From: Saccharothrix longispora
Lineage (GTDB): Bacteria; Actinomycetota; Actinomycetes; Mycobacteriales; Pseudonocardiaceae
NCBI RefSeq assembly: GCF_030852425.1
Contig: NZ_NSDM01000019.1
Span: 62,001 to 126,000 of the forward strand
DNA length: 64,000 bases
Direction: 5' to 3'
Position numbers and translations under genes: made by a program. The stretch's first letter is position 1. The number at the start of each line of letters is the position of its first letter. Positions 1 to 7,176 of the stretch are shown piece after piece. The notes below the pieces were generated by a model, which made no database searches, had not been told where the DNA came from, and saw only the letters and a program-made list of their open reading frames with translations.

Positions 1-1
1 C

Positions 2-1249
2 TCGGTGCCCGCCGCGGGCGGCGAGCCGACGCTGCTGGTCGCCTCCCGCGGCCAGGCCGCGTGCCCGGTGGCGCTGCCCGGCGGCGGCGTCCTGTTCTAC
101 GGCACCGAGTTCCCCGGCGGGCACAGCGTCGCCCGCAACCTCGGCCTGTGGCGCTTCGACGGCGAGGCGGGCGGCGAGGCCGTGCGGCTCACCGACACCG
201 AGACCGTGGACTGCGAGAAGGCCGCCGGCCCCGCCGTGGTGACCGGCGACGGCGTGCTCGTGGCCGTGCGCAACCGGGGCGCCGTGGAACTGCGGCGCGT
301 GCCGCTCGACGCCGTGGGCGCCGTGCTCGACGACCTCGAACCGCTCGCCGGCGAGCGCGCCGAGGTCAAGTCCTTCGCCGCGGACGGCGACGTCGTCGTG
401 GCCGTCGTCTCCACCCCGGACAACACCGGCGAGGTCGTGCGGGTCGGCGGCGAGGTGCTCACCGCCCTCGGCTCGACCGTCCCGCTGCGGCCCGCCGTCG
501 AGCTGACCGGCACCGCGCCCGACGGCTACCCGGTGCACGGCTGGCTCGTCCTGCCCGAGGGCGAGGGGCCGCACCCCGTCGTGCTCACCGTGCACGGCGG
601 CCCGTTCATGTACCACGGCTGGGGCTTCTACGACGAGGCCCAGGTGTACGCGGCGGCCGGCTACGCGGTCGTGCTGCCCAACCCGCGCGGGTCCGCCGGG
701 TACGGCCAGGCGCACGGCCAGGCCGTGGTCGGCGCGTTCGGCACGGTCGACGTCGACGACGTCCTCGCCGTGCTCGACGTCGCGCTGGAGCGGCCCGAGC
801 TGGACGCCGACCGGGTCGGCGTGATGGGCGGCTCCTACGGCGGCTTCATGACCTCGTGGCTGGCCGCGCACCACGGCGAGCGGTTCCGGGCGGCGTGGAG
901 CGAGCGCGCGGTCAACGCGTGGGACTCGTTCGCCGGGTCCTCCGACATCGGCTGGTTCTTCACCGACGCCTACTGCGGGCCGGGTCTGGAGAAGCAGCGC
1001 GCGATGAGCCCGCTGACCTACGCCGAGAAGATCTCCACGCCGTTCATGGTGGTGCACTCCGAGCACGACTGGCGCTGCCCGCTGGAGCAGGCCCAGCGCC
1101 TGTACGTGGCGCTGCGCCGCAACGGCGTCGAGGCCGAGATGCTGCTGTTCCCCGGTGAGGGCCACGAGCTGACCCGCTCGGGCAAGCCGCGCCACCGCGA
1201 GCAGCGGTTCGGGCACGTCCTCGCCTGGTGGGGTCGCCACCTGCGCTGA
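2..1249 (+). CDS. S9 family prolyl oligopeptidase-like peptidase (5' end outside window)
   Basis: This is the C-terminal part of a serine peptidase of the prolyl oligopeptidase/acylaminoacyl peptidase family (S9), which cleaves short peptides in the cytoplasm. The reading frame is already open at the window edge, so the true start and most of the N-terminal beta-propeller lie outside. The alpha/beta-hydrolase domain is complete. It has the oxyanion motif HGGPF, the nucleophile motif GGSYGG, an aspartate in SEHDWRCP and a histidine in GEGHEL, in the order expected for Ser-Asp-His. The gene ends 71 bases before the Crp-like gene, which has its own ribosome binding site. The family call is firm; the substrate cannot be told from sequence. 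Confidence 0.9.
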   Translation, partial: SVPAAGGEPTLLVASRGQAACPVALPGGGVLFYGTEFPGGHSVARNLGLWRFDGEAGGEAVRLTDTETVDCEKAAGPAVVTGDGVLVAVRNRGAVELRRVPLDAVGAVLDDLEPLAGERAEVKSFAADGDVVVAVVSTPDNTGEVVRVGGEVLTALGSTVPLRPAVELTGTAPDGYPVHGWLVLPEGEGPHPVVLTVHGGPFMYHGWGFYDEAQVYAAAGYAVVLPNPRGSAGYGQAHGQAVVGAFGTVDVDDVLAVLDVALERPELDADRVGVMGGSYGGFMTSWLAAHHGERFRAAWSERAVNAWDSFAGSSDIGWFFTDAYCGPGLEKQRAMSPLTYAEKISTPFMVVHSEHDWRCPLEQAQRLYVALRRNGVEAEMLLFPGEGHELTRSGKPRHREQRFGHVLAWWGRHLR

Positions 1250-1320
1250 ACCGGGCGAAATCCCGGGTCCCGGTATCCCGCGGGCGGCAGACTGGTGCCT
1301 CGTGGAGGAGGTCGAACCAC

Positions 1321-2007
1321 ATGGCGAACCCCTTGCCCCGACCCACCGGGACCTACCTGGAGACGCTGCCGGACGCCGCCCGGGGCGCGCTGCTCGACCT
1401 GGGCGCGTCCCGGCTCCACCGGCGCGGCGAGGCGCTGATGCGGGAGGGCGACCTCTCCGACCACGTCGTGCTGATCGAGCAGGGCCTGGTGAAGGCCACC
1501 GTCACCCTGGAGAACGGCCGGGTCGCGCTGCTCAACATCAAGGTGGGCGGCGACCTGATCGGCGAGATGGCGCTGATCACCGGCGAACCGCGCTCGGCGA
1601 CCGTGACCGCGTGCGTCGACAGCCGGGTGCGGGTCGTGTCCGCCGCCACCTTCACCCGGTTCCTCACCGACCACCCGGCCGCGCACTTCGCCCTGGACCG
1701 GACCATCGTGCGCACCATGCGGTGGGGTGAGCAGCGGCGCACCGACTTCAACGGCTACCCCGCGTCCGCGCGGCTGGCCCGCGTCCTGGTGTACCTCGCC
1801 GACGCCTACGGCCGGAAGTCGGTCGGCGGCGTCGCGCTCGAGCTCGGCCTCACCCAGGGCGAGATCGGGTCTCTGGTCGGTGTGGAGGAGGACACCGCGC
1901 GGCGGGAGTTCCGGACGCTGCGCGACCGCGAGGCGATCAGCGTGGGGTACCGGTCGGTGACGATCGTCGACCGCGACAGGTTGCGCGAGATCGGCGAACT
2001 CACGTGA
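1321..2007 (+). CDS. Crp/Fnr family transcriptional regulator
   Basis: This 228-residue protein has an N-terminal cyclic-nucleotide-binding-type beta-roll (about residues 20-130, with a GDLIGEMALITGEPRSAT stretch resembling the phosphate-binding cassette). A C-terminal winged helix follows (about 150-225, with the helix-turn-helix around LTQGEIGSLVGVEEDTARR). Crp/Fnr proteins bind a small ligand or redox signal and control promoters. No cysteine cluster typical of Fnr iron-sulfur binding is present. The ATG at 1321 is chosen because GGAGGAGG lies about 10 bases upstream; longer in-frame starts have no such site. The next gene encodes a nucleotide-cyclase-like protein in the same direction, so the two may form a signal-making and signal-reading pair. 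That link is inferred from adjacency. Confidence 0.92.
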   Translation: MANPLPRPTGTYLETLPDAARGALLDLGASRLHRRGEALMREGDLSDHVVLIEQGLVKATVTLENGRVALLNIKVGGDLIGEMALITGEPRSATVTACVDSRVRVVSAATFTRFLTDHPAAHFALDRTIVRTMRWGEQRRTDFNGYPASARLARVLVYLADAYGRKSVGGVALELGLTQGEIGSLVGVEEDTARREFRTLRDREAISVGYRSVTIVDRDRLREIGELT

Positions 2008-2065
2008 AACGGGAAACCCGGTGATAGCCCTACTTCCGTAGGCCCGTGCGGGGGATGCTCGCGGG

Positions 2066-2659
2066 GTGACGCTGGAAATGGTGACCCCGTTGCGCGGACT
2101 GGTCTACCGACTCGTGGTGGCCGTCGACGTGGAGGGGTACAGCAAGCTCGACGCCCTGGACCAGTCCCTGGTGCAGGCGCGGCTGAGCGACGTGCTGGAC
2201 GCGGCCGCCCGCAACGCCGGGTTGGACCGCGACCTGTGGTACCGGCAGGTGCGGGGCGACGGCGAACTGGCCGTGCTGCCCGCCGACGCCGACGCCGCGT
2301 GGGTGGTCGCCCGCTTCACCGAGCAGCTGGCGCGCGCCCTGGCCGACCTGAGAGCCGCGGGGACCCCGCTGCGGATGCGCCTGGCGATGCACTGCGGTCC
2401 GCTCACGGCGGGCGCGTTCGGGCTGGTGGGCGACGCCCCGATCGTCGCCTGCCGGCTGCTGGACGCGAAGGTGGTGCGCGAGGAGCTGGCGACGTCCGAC
2501 GACGACCTCGTGCTGGTGATCTCCGACCGCCTGTTCGCCGACGTGGTGCGCACCCGGTTCCACGACCTGGACCCCACCCGGTTCCGGCCGGCCAGGTTCC
2601 GGGTCAAGAGCACCCGGTACTCCGGTTACCTGTGCACCGTCGCCCCGGTGCGCGGTTGA
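2066..2659 (+). CDS. nucleotide cyclase homology domain-like protein
   Basis: This 197-residue protein resembles a single class III nucleotidyl cyclase domain. An early aspartate in VAVDVEGYSKL and a second in RGDGELAVLP sit where the two metal-binding aspartates of class III cyclases lie, and AMHCGPL resembles the conserved central strand. The later catalytic block (usually VN.A.RL) reads PIVACRLLDA: the arginine is kept and the asparagine is replaced by isoleucine. It may therefore be an altered cyclase, a nucleotide sensor or an inactive homologue. No membrane or sensory domain is fused. The gene starts at GTG 2066, 58 bases after the Crp-like gene, and is probably cotranscribed with it. 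The domain call is moderately sure; activity is unknown. Confidence 0.65.
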   Translation: MTLEMVTPLRGLVYRLVVAVDVEGYSKLDALDQSLVQARLSDVLDAAARNAGLDRDLWYRQVRGDGELAVLPADADAAWVVARFTEQLARALADLRAAGTPLRMRLAMHCGPLTAGAFGLVGDAPIVACRLLDAKVVREELATSDDDLVLVISDRLFADVVRTRFHDLDPTRFRPARFRVKSTRYSGYLCTVAPVRG

Positions 2660-2703
2660 CCGAAAGCTAGCGGACGGCGAGCCGGTTGCGGCACGCTCTC
2701 CCG

Positions 2704-3270
2704 ATGCAGTGGACCGTGCGGGCCGGACGGCCCGACGACGCGCCCGAGATCGCCAGGATCAACGTGGACGCCTGGCAGCACTCGTACCGGGGGATCGTGG
2801 ACGACCCGGTGCTCGACCGGATGCTCCCGGAGAGCAGGCTCCCGGCGTGGGCGCGGGTGCTGCGGCTGCCCGAACCCAGCCGCGTGTTCGTCGCGGTCGA
2901 GGAGGGCACCGGGCGGATCGGGGCCTACTGCGCGGTGGACGCGGTGCGCGAGACCACCGACGCCCACCCCGACCTGCACACGGGTGAGCTGGTGGCGATC
3001 TACGCCGACCCCCGCTTCCGCGGCACGGGGGCGGGCCACGAGGTGCACGAGGCGGGTGTGCGCCACCTGCTCGACCAGGGTTTCCGGTACGCGGTCCTGT
3101 GGGTGTTCCAGGACAACTCGCGGAGCCGGGCGTTCTACGAGGCGCACGGGTGGCGCCACGACGGGCTGGTCCACCGCTACGAGCTGGGCGACCAGGAGCT
3201 GCCCGAGGTCAGGTACGGCCGGTTCCTGTCCGCGCCGCGCCGCCGCGCCCGCCAGGCCCGCAACCTGTGA
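2704..3270 (+). CDS. GNAT family N-acetyltransferase
   Basis: This 188-residue acetyltransferase of the GNAT fold transfers an acetyl group from acetyl-CoA to an amine. The N-terminal WTVRAGRPDDAPEIARI strand-helix is typical. The acetyl-CoA-binding segment is VAIYADPRFRGTGAGHEV, with an R..GTG.G core at about residues 100-106. The C-terminal YAVLWVFQDNSRSRAFYEAHGW matches the conserved W-x-N-x-x-A-x-x-F-Y-x-x-x-G-W ending. ATG 2704 is preferred over an in-frame upstream codon because it begins the conserved first strand. The substrate cannot be inferred. It stands alone between the cyclase-like gene and the convergent RES gene. Confidence 0.9.
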   Translation: MQWTVRAGRPDDAPEIARINVDAWQHSYRGIVDDPVLDRMLPESRLPAWARVLRLPEPSRVFVAVEEGTGRIGAYCAVDAVRETTDAHPDLHTGELVAIYADPRFRGTGAGHEVHEAGVRHLLDQGFRYAVLWVFQDNSRSRAFYEAHGWRHDGLVHRYELGDQELPEVRYGRFLSAPRRRARQARNL

Positions 3271-3291
3271 CCGGCGGGGCGTGACCGCCCG

Positions 3292-3948
3292 TCAGCCGAG
3301 CAGCGTGTAGTTCAGCTCGTCGCACACCCGGCCCAGCGGCAGGTCCAGCCCGGGGTGCTCCAGCGGCAGCAGCACGTCGGGCGAGACGGGCAGGCCGGTC
3401 GCCCCGGGCGGGTCCCACAGGCACACCGCCGGGGCGCCCGAGTCCATGGACGACCGGTACCACAGCCCGTCCAGCTCGGGGTAGGCCGCGCGGATCGCCC
3501 GCGCCCACTGCCGGGTCATGTGCTTGGGCCCGGAGCTGATCTCCTGCGAGGCGCCCACCCGGGTGGGCCACAGCCCGACCAGGTCGAGCAGCCGCAGCGT
3601 CCGCCGCGGTCGCATCACCACCAGGAACGGGCTGCGGGTGCGCCGGTCCACCACCGACGTCGCCTGGAACACCTCGGCCACCGACGTGCGCACGGTCAGC
3701 CCGAAGTACAGCACTCCCTGGTCCTGGGCGTGCGCGGGCGCCCCGTCCGCGGACGGGGGGTGGGTGTCGAAGCGGGCGTGCGCCAGCGGCCCGGTGTAGC
3801 GGAAGCTGTTCCAGCGCTGCGGGTGCAGGCCCTTGGCGGCGAAGATGCGCACCAGGCGGGTCGCCCGGTGAACGGCCACGACGTCCTCGGTGCGGCGGAG
3901 GCTCGCCTGGAGCACTGCGGGAGCTGGCGGCTGGGGAAGCCGTGACAT
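3292..3948 (-). CDS. RES domain toxin (NAD+-degrading family)
   Basis: This 218-residue protein carries a RES domain, named for conserved Arg, Glu and Ser residues. Characterised RES toxins (MbcT of Mycobacterium tuberculosis, Res of Photorhabdus and Pseudomonas) degrade cellular NAD+. Visible landmarks are HRATRLVRIF, HARFDTHPPS, GVLYFG..VRTSVAEVF (conserved Glu) and LWYRSSMDSGAPAVCLWD (conserved Ser region). The gene lies 60 bases downstream of an HTH protein on the same strand, the usual antitoxin-then-toxin order of this family. It is longer than minimal RES proteins of about 150-180 residues. Catalytic activity is inferred from the family. Confidence 0.85.
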   Translation of the reverse strand: MSRLPQPPAPAVLQASLRRTEDVVAVHRATRLVRIFAAKGLHPQRWNSFRYTGPLAHARFDTHPPSADGAPAHAQDQGVLYFGLTVRTSVAEVFQATSVVDRRTRSPFLVVMRPRRTLRLLDLVGLWPTRVGASQEISSGPKHMTRQWARAIRAAYPELDGLWYRSSMDSGAPAVCLWDPPGATGLPVSPDVLLPLEHPGLDLPLGRVCDELNYTLLG

Positions 3949-4008
3949 GCGCGTCCAGGGTCTCGGGGGAGGGGGATCGCGGGACGCGTGGTCCCGCCGG
4001 GGCGCCGC

Positions 4009-4593
4009 TCAGGCGGGGGTGCCGAGCTGCGCGGCGAGCGCGGTCACGCGGCGGGGGTCACCGCCGGCCAACAACCACTCGCGGGGCGAGGTCGGCTCGC
4101 CGTCGACCGACAGGTCCTCCTGCTCGGTCGTCATGAACCCGGCCACCACCAGGGCGGGCTGGTCGGCGGGCACGGCGGCCAGCACGGCCTCCAGGCCCGG
4201 GAGCACGCCGTCGCCGGCGAACTGCCACGCGGGCAGCCGCCAGCTGCCCCGGTCCTTCCAGCCGACGAGGCGGCCCATGCCGAGCCGGTGCCGGATGCGG
4301 CTCGTGTCCACGCCCAGTTGGCGGGCCGCGTCGGCCACGGTCAGCGCCGAGTCGCGCAGCACCGCGTGCGCCACCACCGTCCGCGCGCGCCCCTGGTCGT
4401 CGGAGGGGCGGTGCGGGCCGAGGTCGAGGCCCACCTCCACCAGCGCGTCGCGCTGGTCCGGGGAGAAGTAGCCACCCGGGTCCGGGTGCGGAGGGGCGAG
4501 CCTCTTGGCGGCGTCGGCGACGAGGGACAGGAACTCGTCGGGGGTGACCTGGAGACCTGCCCTGGCCAACACCGCCTCAAGCGCTGGACTCAT
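4009..4593 (-). CDS. HTH antitoxin of a RES-type toxin-antitoxin pair
   Basis: This 194-residue DNA-binding protein lies directly upstream of the RES toxin and is its likely antitoxin and operon repressor. Around residues 90-130 there is a helix-turn-helix with wing (LTVADAARQLGVDTSRIRHRL then GSWRLPAWQF), resembling excisionase/MerR-type HTHs. The C-terminal SPREWLLAGGDPRRVTALAA resembles the toxin-binding end of Xre-MbcA-ParS antitoxins, where a proline-tryptophan-leucine segment covers the toxin active site. The ATG at 4593 starts the conserved protein; the same frame runs far upstream only as a GC-rich shadow. The low-GC upstream region holds a palindrome that could be the operator. The antitoxin role is inferred from position and C-terminus. 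Confidence 0.8.
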   Translation of the reverse strand: MSPALEAVLARAGLQVTPDEFLSLVADAAKRLAPPHPDPGGYFSPDQRDALVEVGLDLGPHRPSDDQGRARTVVAHAVLRDSALTVADAARQLGVDTSRIRHRLGMGRLVGWKDRGSWRLPAWQFAGDGVLPGLEAVLAAVPADQPALVVAGFMTTEQEDLSVDGEPTSPREWLLAGGDPRRVTALAAQLGTPA

Positions 4594-4660
4594 GCGCACA
4601 GGGTATCCCGTGCGTGCGCCTTTGTGCGGCCATGTAGCTCGAATGTCCGAAACCGGGAAC

Positions 4661-4672
4661 TGTGCGCGCACA
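4661..4672. promoter_or_regulatory. palindrome upstream of the HTH-RES operon, operator candidate
   Basis: TGTGCGCGCACA is a perfect 12-base palindrome in the AT-richer 180-base gap between the divergent HTH-RES operon and the GT87 gene, about 70 bases upstream of the antitoxin start. Related GTGCG/CGCAC half-sites recur between it and the gene (for example GTGCGTGCGCC near 4611). Antitoxins of this class usually repress their own promoter, so this is a plausible binding site. No binding evidence exists. Confidence 0.35.
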
Positions 4673-4773
4673 ATGCACAACACTACGTAAACAACCGAGG
4701 TGGGGCATGGTGACCTGGGACTCACCCGGCCGCTGGATACGATGCCGCCGGACGAGAGGTCGGGGGTGGTCCG

Positions 4774-5943
4774 GTGGTGGTACCGGTGCGCGTGGACAAG
4801 CGGGTGGCCGGGGTGGCGGCCCTGTGGGCGGGGGCGGTCGTGACCGCGCTCGTCGTCGTCCTCCACCGCTCCGGGGGTGACATCGGCCTGCTCGACCTGC
4901 GCGTCTACCGCACGGGCGGCGAGGCGTGGCTGGAGGACGTGCGGCTGTACTCCGACGGGTTCCCGAAGCCCCTGGACGGCCCGCCGTTCCCGTTCACCTA
5001 CCCGCCGCTGGCGGCGTTCCTGTTCAGCCCGCTCGCCCTGGTGCCGTGGTCGGCCGCCGTGCTGATCTGGACCGGCGTCGGCCTCGCGCTGCTCACCGGC
5101 GTCTGCCTGGTCACCGCCGAGCACGCCTACGGGCGCACGCAGCGCGCCCTGCTCGTCGGCCTCGGCGTGGCCCTCGGGTCGCTGCTGCTCGAACCCGTCA
5201 CCGCGACGCTCGACTTCGGGCAGATCAACCTCGTGCTGCTCGGCCTCGCCGCGCTGGACTGCCTGCTGCCCAAGACCCCCTGGCCGAGGGGGCTGCTCAT
5301 CGGCCTGGCCGCCGCCGTCAAGCTCACGCCGATGGTGTTCGTGCTGTTCTTCCTGCCGCGCCGGCAGATCAAGCCCGTCGTCACGGCGGTCGCCTCGTTC
5401 GTCGGGTTCGGCCTCGTCGGGTTCGCCGTCGCGCCGACCGACAGCGAGCAGTACTGGTTCGGCGCGCTGCTCGACCCCGGCCGCGTCGGCGGCCTCGACT
5501 ACGTGGCCAACCAGTCGCTGCGCGGCCTGGTCAACCGGTGGGGGCTCACCGGCACCGCCGAGACCGCCGTGTGGGGGCTGCTGTGCCTGGCCGCCGTCGC
5601 GCTGGTGTGGGTCGCCGCGGCGCGGTCCGGGCAGGACCGGGTCGGCGCGTTCCTCGCGGTCGCCGTGGGCGGCCTGCTCGTCTCGCCCGTGTCGTGGACG
5701 CACCACTGGGTGTGGGTCGTGCCCGGCATCGTCTACCTGCTGCACCGGTCCTGGCCGTGGGCCGCCGCCGTCGCGCTCCTCTTCTGGCTCGCACCCCAGT
5801 GGTACATGCCGTACGAGGACAAGCTGGAGCAGACCTGGACCTGGTGGCAGCAGGTCGTCGGCAACGCCTACGTCTGGGCGGGCCTGGCCGCGCTCGTCGT
5901 GCTGGCGCTGCGACCCCGCCCCGCGGCGGTCACGACCCCGTGA
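4774..5943 (+). CDS. GT87 family membrane glycosyltransferase (DUF2029)
   Basis: This 389-residue multi-pass membrane protein belongs to the GT-C glycosyltransferases of family GT87, which includes mycobacterial alpha-mannosyl- and arabinofuranosyltransferases using polyprenyl-phosphate sugars outside the membrane. About ten hydrophobic helices are visible. The first periplasmic loop holds LRVYRTGGEAWLEDVRLY and PFTYPPLAAFLF, where GT-C enzymes keep catalytic acidic residues. Other family-like segments are LDFGQINLVLLGL, GLAAAVKLTPMVFVLFFL, NQSLRGLVNRW and SPVSWTHHWVW. It is transcribed divergently from the RES operon and ends convergently with the next gene, overlapping it by 14 bases. The sugar and acceptor are unknown. 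Confidence 0.88.
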   Translation: MVVPVRVDKRVAGVAALWAGAVVTALVVVLHRSGGDIGLLDLRVYRTGGEAWLEDVRLYSDGFPKPLDGPPFPFTYPPLAAFLFSPLALVPWSAAVLIWTGVGLALLTGVCLVTAEHAYGRTQRALLVGLGVALGSLLLEPVTATLDFGQINLVLLGLAALDCLLPKTPWPRGLLIGLAAAVKLTPMVFVLFFLPRRQIKPVVTAVASFVGFGLVGFAVAPTDSEQYWFGALLDPGRVGGLDYVANQSLRGLVNRWGLTGTAETAVWGLLCLAAVALVWVAAARSGQDRVGAFLAVAVGGLLVSPVSWTHHWVWVVPGIVYLLHRSWPWAAAVALLFWLAPQWYMPYEDKLEQTWTWWQQVVGNAYVWAGLAALVVLALRPRPAAVTTP

Positions 5944-6742
5944 TCAGCGCGACCGCGCGTTCCCGGGTCGCCTCGTCCACCTCGCCCAGCCGGAAGCCGC
6001 GCGCCACGATGTGCGCCACCAGCTCCGGCTCCGGCGGGAGGCCGTGCTTGCGCAGGTAGTGCGGCACCGCGCCGGCCCACACCCAGGTGCCGTCGGTGCG
6101 GAAGTTCAGCGGCACGTCCACCTCGGCCGGCACGAACTCGTCCACGTCGAGGTTCCGCGCGGCCAGCACCACCGGCGCGGCCTCCAGGTAGGTCAGCAGG
6201 GCCTCGCCCAGCTGCCGGTCGATCGCCTGCCGGTTCACCACCGGGCGGCCCGCCCCGTCCCGCCCGTCGTACACGTGCGCGGTGCGCAGCTCCTGCCGCC
6301 GGGGCGGCAGGCCCACCCGCTGCCGCAGCCAGTCCGGGATGCGGTCGTCGTGCCGGGGGAACGCGCGCAGCTCGTCCCGGAAGCCGATGACCGGCGGCGG
6401 GTTGCGCCAGCGCGGCTCGTCCTCGGCGTTGAAGTCCACGGCGAACGCGGCGGGCGCCTCGATCTCGTACACCGCGCTCAGCCACGTGCCCCGGTCCGGC
6501 TGGTGCATGCCCGCCCGCAGCTGCCCGAACAGCTGGACCACGTCCAGCGGGGGCCGCACCGGCCGCCACTGCCCGTCCGGTCCGGCGAACGCCAGGTCGA
6601 CCTCGACGTGCCTGCCCGCCGCCCGGTACTCGGCGCGGATGCGCTGCCACCCCGGGGGCAGCGCCGGCAGCATGGCACGGCCGATCTGCTTGACGAGCCT
6701 GCTCTGCTCCTCCTCGGACAGCGGTGTGGCTGGCTGGCTCAT
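5930..6742 (-). CDS. YezG-like immunity protein, second immunity gene of the toxin operon
   Basis: This 270-residue soluble protein resembles the YezG-like proteins linked to actinobacterial TNT and ESX-secreted toxins. Its first 140 residues follow the family pattern: LVKQIGRAMLPALPPGW, then AGRHVEVDLAFAG, LFGQLRAGMHQPDRGTW, FAVDFNAEDEPRW and FPRHDDRIPDWL. The C-terminal half is a second alpha/beta region without a recognised motif. YezG-type proteins neutralise nuclease toxins in Bacillus. Here the gene follows the deaminase toxin and its YwqK immunity gene by 80 bases on the same strand, and no nuclease toxin is visible nearby. It may add protection or be an orphan immunity gene against rivals. 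ATG 6742 is supported by the upstream GAAAGGG. The role is inferred. Confidence 0.6.
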   Translation of the reverse strand: MSQPATPLSEEEQSRLVKQIGRAMLPALPPGWQRIRAEYRAAGRHVEVDLAFAGPDGQWRPVRPPLDVVQLFGQLRAGMHQPDRGTWLSAVYEIEAPAAFAVDFNAEDEPRWRNPPPVIGFRDELRAFPRHDDRIPDWLRQRVGLPPRRQELRTAHVYDGRDGAGRPVVNRQAIDRQLGEALLTYLEAAPVVLAARNLDVDEFVPAEVDVPLNFRTDGTWVWAGAVPHYLRKHGLPPEPELVAHIVARGFRLGEVDEATRERAVALITGS

Positions 6743-6822
6743 GCGACGAACACCCTTTCGGCTCCCCCCGACACGGTGCGCTGATCTTAACGGCCACGAC
6801 ACACCGCCGGGGTCCGGTCGGG

Positions 6823-7176
6823 TCAGCCCAGCCGCTCGTCCCGGACCAGTTCGCCCCGCTCGTTCCACTCCTTGACGTGCAGCGGCCAGCCGTTGGCGGA
6901 GAACGTGCGGTGCGCGGCGAGCGTGCCGTCGGGGTGCCACTCGTACCACTCGCCGACGGCCCTGCCCATGTGGTTCTCGCCCCGGGACTTCACCCTGCCG
7001 TCGGGGTAGTACTCCTCCTGGAGCCCGTTCGGGATGCCGTCGTAGTAGGTGGTGAGCTCCAGCAGTTCGCCGTTCTCGCCCCGGTACTCCGACTCGCCCG
7101 TGAACGGCCCGTCGTCGTACATGACCCGCTGGGTGTCGTCCACGTAGGTATCGGACTCGTCGATGCGCATCGTCAT
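6823..7176 (-). CDS. YwqK-type (MORN-repeat) immunity protein
   Basis: This 117-residue acidic protein is built of MORN-like beta-hairpin repeats: GESEYRGENGELLELTTYYDG, GLQEEYYPDGRVKSRGENHMG, GEWYEWHPDGTLAAHRTFSANG and LHVKEWNERGELVRDE. It belongs with the YwqK family, which in Bacillus subtilis is encoded beside the YwqJ deaminase toxin and acts as its immunity protein. Its ATG overlaps the toxin stop codon (ATGA), so the two are translationally coupled, as expected for a toxin and its protector. The C-terminal domain of the toxin is itself YwqJ-like, which supports the pairing. Neutralisation is inferred. Confidence 0.82.
   Translation of the reverse strand: MTMRIDESDTYVDDTQRVMYDDGPFTGESEYRGENGELLELTTYYDGIPNGLQEEYYPDGRVKSRGENHMGRAVGEWYEWHPDGTLAAHRTFSANGWPLHVKEWNERGELVRDERLG

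Noticed and set aside
3950..4008. Separate small gene between the HTH and RES genes
   Set aside because: The 60-base gap is too short and has only GC-rich spacer with no start codon plus site.
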